Shown here: positions 60,075 to 64,000 of the stretch, piece by piece
Position numbering within the stretch: the first letter of the stretch is position 1
How the letters are laid out: each line of letters starts with the position of its first letter
Assembly (NCBI RefSeq): GCF_004360155.1
Contig: NZ_SAIS01000011.1
Span: 124,001 to 188,000, forward strand
Length of the DNA stretch: 64,000 nucleotides
Origin: Paraglaciecola marina
GTDB taxonomy: Bacteria; Pseudomonadota; Gammaproteobacteria; Enterobacterales; Alteromonadaceae
Direction of reading: 5' to 3'
Made by a program: the position numbers and the translations under genes
The notes under the pieces: generated by a model
Databases searched by the model: none
The model's input: only the letters and a program-made list of their open reading frames with translations
Told to the model about the DNA's origin: nothing

Positions 60075-60750
60075 GTGTAAGTTTCTCTAATACTTTTTTA
60101 GCGGCTTGCTGTTCTGCTCGCCTGCGGCTGTTACCTCTTCCTAAAACCGTTTGTGTTAAGCCTTCAACTGAACATTCCACATAAAATGTCTGATCGTGAG
60201 ATTTACCTTTAACATCAGTCACTTCATAAAGAGGTAGCGGTAATTTTTTACCTTGTAGATACTCTTGCAGTCTGGTTTTATCGTCTTTAGAGACTGCATC
60301 TGGGTCAAGAGCGTTGATACGAGGGGCAAACCATTCAAGTACCAGTGCTTCGCATAGCTCCATACCCGCTTCTAAATAGATAGCGCCAATAATAGCTTCA
60401 ACGGCATCTGCTAAAATGGAGTCTCGGCGAAATCCACCACTTTTTAATTCACCTGGACCAAGTAATAATAAATCACCTAACTCGAACTCTCTAGCGACTT
60501 CCGCTAAAGTATCTCCCTTAACCAAGCTAGAGCGCATACGAGTTAACTTACCCTCAGGCTGTTTGGGAAAGCGTAAATACAGGGCTTTACCTATTACCAT
60601 TCCTAAAATAGCATCACCTAAAAATTCTAATCGCTCGTTATGTAATTTATCTGCACTTCTGTGAGTCAACGCCAATGTTAAATTAGCGGGCTCTGCAAAA
60701 GTATAATTTAAACGTCTGTATAAAGGTAAATAGGGATCAACTTTAGACAT
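60067..60750 (-). CDS. rnc: Ribonuclease III
   Basis: Double-strand RNA endonuclease for rRNA and mRNA processing. The signature N-E-R-L-E-F-L-G-D (residues 38-46) carries the metal ligands, and a C-terminal dsRNA-binding domain lies at about 155-225. 227 residues. Directly after lepB. Confidence 0.98.
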   Translation of the reverse strand: MSKVDPYLPLYRRLNYTFAEPANLTLALTHRSADKLHNERLEFLGDAILGMVIGKALYLRFPKQPEGKLTRMRSSLVKGDTLAEVAREFELGDLLLLGPGELKSGGFRRDSILADAVEAIIGAIYLEAGMELCEALVLEWFAPRINALDPDAVSKDDKTRLQEYLQGKKLPLPLYEVTDVKGKSHDQTFYVECSVEGLTQTVLGRGNSRRRAEQQAAKKVLEKLTHG

Positions 60751-61635
60751 TTAATTAATACTACCTACTCGTTCAAATCTAACCCCCGTTGGGATCCATT
60801 TGGGAACCCAACTACTAGGCACTCTATCAAACTCAAAACTAATCCAAATAGCAACGGCTTTTCCAACTAGATTTTCATCAGGAACAAACCCCCAAAAGCG
60901 GCCATCTTCACTATTGTCACGATTATCACCCATTACAAAATACTGACCTTCGGGGACGATCCACTCATCAATCTGCGTACCAGGCTGCTGAAAATAACGA
61001 CTAGCATAATTTGAACGACCAGTTTTACGATAAATTTGATGACTAACATCGCCTAACTGTTCTGTATACTTTTCTAAAGGTGAAAATTGTTGATACGCAT
61101 CTCCCCTGCTTTCAAAGTTCAAAGCTATTGTTTCCATAGGCGCACAATTTTCAGGCATATCGCAGGCAGGTTTAATCTGTAACTGTTTATTCCTATAAAT
61201 CACAGTATCACCCGGCAAACCAACAACCCGTTTTATGTAATCTAACCTAGGATTGGGTGGGAATTTAAAAACCACTACATCGCCACGCTCTGGGGAGCCA
61301 AGGTCAACAAACTTTTTACGAACAACAGGATCTTTTAATCCATAAGAAAATTTTTCAACCAATATAAAATCCCCCACCAACAGAGTAGGCATCATTGAAC
61401 CTGAAGGGATTTGAAAGGGTTCATATAAAAATGAACGTAAGACCATTACAAAGGCAATAACAGGAAATATTTGTTGGGCAGTATCCACCAACCATGGTAA
61501 TTGCACGTCTTGTTCTTTAGATAAAATACCTGAGCGCTCACGTCTTTTAGATGCAAACATTAAACTGTCAATTAACCAAATCAACCCAGAAACTAGGGTC
61601 AAAACCACCAAAAAAATTGAAAAATAATTAGCCAT
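60751..61635 (-). CDS. lepB: Signal peptidase I
   Basis: Cleaves signal peptides of exported proteins. One clear N-terminal membrane helix and a second hydrophobic segment (about 55-70), catalytic S80 in P-S-G-S-M-M-P-T and K135 in Y-I-K-R-V-V-G, and box E M-G-D-N-R-D-N-S. 294 residues, between lepA and rnc with no spacer. Confidence 0.97.
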   Translation of the reverse strand: MANYFSIFLVVLTLVSGLIWLIDSLMFASKRRERSGILSKEQDVQLPWLVDTAQQIFPVIAFVMVLRSFLYEPFQIPSGSMMPTLLVGDFILVEKFSYGLKDPVVRKKFVDLGSPERGDVVVFKFPPNPRLDYIKRVVGLPGDTVIYRNKQLQIKPACDMPENCAPMETIALNFESRGDAYQQFSPLEKYTEQLGDVSHQIYRKTGRSNYASRYFQQPGTQIDEWIVPEGQYFVMGDNRDNSEDGRFWGFVPDENLVGKAVAIWISFEFDRVPSSWVPKWIPTGVRFERVGSIN

Positions 61636-63432
61636 TTATTTACCTACCTTTAATAGAGCTAAAAACGCCTCTTGAGGTAGCTCTACATTACCCACTGACT
61701 TCATACGTTTTTTACCTTCTTTTTGTTTCTGTAGCAGTTTTTTCTTACGACTAATATCACCGCCGTAACATTTAGCCGTAACATTTTTACGTAATTGCTT
61801 AATTGTGCTTCTCGCGACAATTTGATTTCCGATAGCAGCCTGAATAGCAATATCAAACATTTGCCTAGGTATTAACTCTTTGAGCTTCTCTACCAACTCT
61901 CTACCTCTGGTAACAGCATTATCTTTATGAGTAATCATAGCTAATGCATCAACCCGCTCTGCATTAATTAATATATCTAAGCGAGACATTTCTGCTGGTT
62001 GGAAACGTTTGAAATTATAATCTAAAGAAGCAAAGCCACGACTGGTAGATTTGAGCCTATCAAAAAAGTCCATTACCACTTCAGCCATAGGTAGGTCATA
62101 GGTAACAGCCACTTGTTTACCGTGATAGGTCATATTAGTTTGCATGCCACGCTTTTCAACACACAAGGTAATCACATTACCTAAAAACTCTTGTGGCACT
62201 AAAATATGAGCTTCAACTATGGGCTCTCGAATTTCTTGTACATCATTAACTGGTGGTAGTTTGGATGGGTTATCTACATAGACAATTTCATCACTAGTGG
62301 TAACAACTTCATAAACCACTGTAGGCGCAGTTGTAATCAAATCTAAGTCATATTCACGTTCAAGACGTTCTTGAATGATTTCCATATGCAACATGCCTAA
62401 GAAACCTATTCTAAATCCAAATCCTAATGCAGATGAACTTTCAGGCTCAAAAAATAAGGAAGCATCATTCAAACTTAACTTAGCAAGTGCATCTCGGAAG
62501 TCTTCGTAATCATCAGAACTGATAGGAAACAAACCAGCGTAAACTTGAGGTTTTACTTTTTTAAAGCCAGGCAATGCCTCTGAAGCGGGCTCGCGAGATA
62601 AGGTAATAGTATCCCCTACTGGCGCACCATGAATTTCTTTTATACCAGCCACTATAAACCCTACTTCACCAGCTTTTAATACACCTGTATCAGTGGCCTT
62701 TGGGGTAAAAATACCGACTTTATCAGCTTGATGTACGCCTCCAGTAGACATAATTTTGATTTTATCATTTTTATGCAATTCACCTTGCATAATACGTACG
62801 AGAGAAACTACACCTTGATAGTTATCAAACCAAGAATCAACAATCAGTGCTTTGAGTGGCGCATCGATTTCTCCCTCAGGTGGCGGAACTTGTCGTACAA
62901 TAACCTCAAGTACATCTTCAATTCCAATACCTGTTTTAGCTGAGCAACGCACAGCATCAATTGCATCAATACCTACTATATCTTCGATTTCTTCTGCTAC
63001 TCGATCAGGCTCTGCTTGGGGTAAGTCAATTTTATTAAGGATAGGAACAACTTCCATATCAAGATCTATTGCCGTGTAACAGTTAGCCAAGGTTTGCGCT
63101 TCAACACCTTGCCCTGCGTCTACCACTAATAATGCCCCTTCACATGCAGCCAAAGAGCGGGATACTTCATAGGTGAAATCGACATGACCCGGCGTATCAA
63201 TAAAGTTAAGTTGGTAAGTTTCGCCATTTTTTGCTGTGTAGTTCAAAGTTACACTTTGCGCTTTAATGGTAATACCCCGCTCTCTTTCGATATCCATCGA
63301 GTCAAGAACTTGAGCTGCCATTTCTCTCTCTGTAAGCCCTCCACAGTGCTGAATTAAGCGATCTGATAGGGTGGATTTACCATGGTCAATATGGGCGATA
63401 ATAGAAAAATTACGTATGTGCTTGTGCTGCAT
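61636..63432 (-). CDS. lepA: Elongation factor 4 (LepA)
   Basis: Ribosomal GTPase that helps translation recover under stress. P-loop A-H-I-D-H-G-K-S (13-20), D-T-P-G-H and N-K-I-D, and the LepA-specific C-terminal domain with [12 protein letters not shown]. 598 residues. First gene of lepA-lepB-rnc-era. Confidence 0.98.
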   Translation of the reverse strand: MQHKHIRNFSIIAHIDHGKSTLSDRLIQHCGGLTEREMAAQVLDSMDIERERGITIKAQSVTLNYTAKNGETYQLNFIDTPGHVDFTYEVSRSLAACEGALLVVDAGQGVEAQTLANCYTAIDLDMEVVPILNKIDLPQAEPDRVAEEIEDIVGIDAIDAVRCSAKTGIGIEDVLEVIVRQVPPPEGEIDAPLKALIVDSWFDNYQGVVSLVRIMQGELHKNDKIKIMSTGGVHQADKVGIFTPKATDTGVLKAGEVGFIVAGIKEIHGAPVGDTITLSREPASEALPGFKKVKPQVYAGLFPISSDDYEDFRDALAKLSLNDASLFFEPESSSALGFGFRIGFLGMLHMEIIQERLEREYDLDLITTAPTVVYEVVTTSDEIVYVDNPSKLPPVNDVQEIREPIVEAHILVPQEFLGNVITLCVEKRGMQTNMTYHGKQVAVTYDLPMAEVVMDFFDRLKSTSRGFASLDYNFKRFQPAEMSRLDILINAERVDALAMITHKDNAVTRGRELVEKLKELIPRQMFDIAIQAAIGNQIVARSTIKQLRKNVTAKCYGGDISRKKKLLQKQKEGKKRMKSVGNVELPQEAFLALLKVGK

Positions 63433-63633
63433 AAAGTTTTAGAAATTACCATGTCTCTGAGCTTTCCTAACAATCAACTAAGGTTTACAAAAAGTCTGAT
63501 AGGAGCAAATGATTAAATAGAGGGCGATTTTACAGTTTTATGCCTCACTTTGCGACATAACAAGAAGATTGTTTATAGCTTTTATGTCAGAAAATGACCG
63601 GAATGAACTTAAAGATTAAGAATTAACGAAAGA

Positions 63634-64000
63634 TTAGAGCTGTTTTACATCAATTTTTTCTTGGTCTAACGGTAATACAGAAATAAACTGAGGGTAAAAA
63701 ACGTCATTTTCATTATTTTTAATGTGCTTTTTCACTAGCTTAAAACTAATAAATGTACATAAAAAAGTAAAGATGATAGTCCATGCTTCGGCCTGAAAAC
63801 CAAGTATGGGTAAAAGAGACTGCATTAAAACAGCTGACAATAACAGCACACTTAAGGGAATGAGATACACTAATAAAGAGGCTTTAAGTATACTCTCTTC
63901 AGGAATACCAATTTTAACTTTTTGCCCTAGGGATACTGTTTCATTGACTTCAAAACGTAATAACTCTTTTTTTCTAACGAAGGCTTTAGCAATGCTTCCA
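63634..64000 (-). CDS. rseC: SoxR-reducing/sigma-E regulatory membrane protein RseC, C-terminal part (5' end outside window)
   Basis: The frame is open to the window edge. It encodes the end of the first domain (V-S-L-G-Q-K-V-K-I-G-I-P-E-E-S-I-L-K), then two membrane helices (about 63770-63870) and a short cytoplasmic tail. This matches the RseC layout, and the position upstream of lepA agrees with the rpoE-rseA-rseB-rseC-lepA order of enterics. The Cys-rich N-terminal region lies outside the window. Confidence 0.85.
   Translation of the reverse strand, partial: GSIAKAFVRKKELLRFEVNETVSLGQKVKIGIPEESILKASLLVYLIPLSVLLLSAVLMQSLLPILGFQAEAWTIIFTFLCTFISFKLVKKHIKNNENDVFYPQFISVLPLDQEKIDVKQL

Overview
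The window is chromosome from a marine gammaproteobacterium, most likely Alteromonadaceae (Paraglaciecola/Glaciecola/Alteromonas type). This is inferred from low-to-moderate GC, the conserved gammaproteobacterial blocks (guaBA/xseA; der-bamB-yfgM-hisS-ispG-rodZ-pilF-rlmN-ndk; tig-clpP-clpX-lon-hupB-ppiD; lepA-lepB-rnc-era; rseC) and a secreted PL7 alginate lyase typical of algal-polysaccharide users. Species cannot be fixed from sequence alone.

Layout. 1-9.1 kb: 3' part of mltF, a lipoprotein alginate lyase, a 50-residue basic ORF, tadA, a PspB-like membrane protein, an acyltransferase, yaeQ, a GNAT acetyltransferase, then guaB-guaA on the minus strand. 9.3-10.7 kb: xseA, divergent from guaB. 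10.9-30.1 kb: an accessory island, all on the plus strand, between xseA and der. 30.2-48 kb: housekeeping genes on the minus strand (der to ndk, ppiD, hupB, lon, clpX, clpP, tig). 49.8-50.2 kb: four tRNA genes (Leu, His, Arg, Pro). 50.4-57.7 kb: a DUF5062 protein, folD, a DUF1415 protein, a Gld-like ABC transporter with a DUF4340 partner, and a YtjB-like protein. 57.7-64 kb: TatD-family hydrolase, pdxH, era, rnc, lepB, lepA, and the 3' part of rseC.

The island is the notable part. It encodes a type VI secretion-like contractile machine: sheath TssB/TssC, a probable tube protein, baseplate TssK/TssE/TssF/TssG, a TssA-like protein, a VgrG-like spike, a separate small beta-rich 'needle' protein, and a DUF4280 PAAR-like tip. 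Upstream lie a Ser/Thr kinase-cyclase-like-AAA fusion and an FHA protein, presumably a phospho-signalling switch. The set is reduced. No TssJ lipoprotein and no ClpV/TssH are present. The DotU/TssL-like protein has no membrane anchor. The last gene looks like a short TssM with two membrane helices and a cytoplasmic domain but no periplasmic part. The spike appears split over two genes. Between the regulators and the sheath genes sit an unrecognised protein with glycosyltransferase-like features and a decayed IS4-family transposase.

Regulatory signals that can be read directly include a sigma-32-type promoter before lon, a strong stable-RNA promoter with a GC-rich discriminator before the tRNA operon, several rho-independent terminators, and a strong hairpin between the tube gene and tssK that probably lowers baseplate expression relative to sheath and tube.
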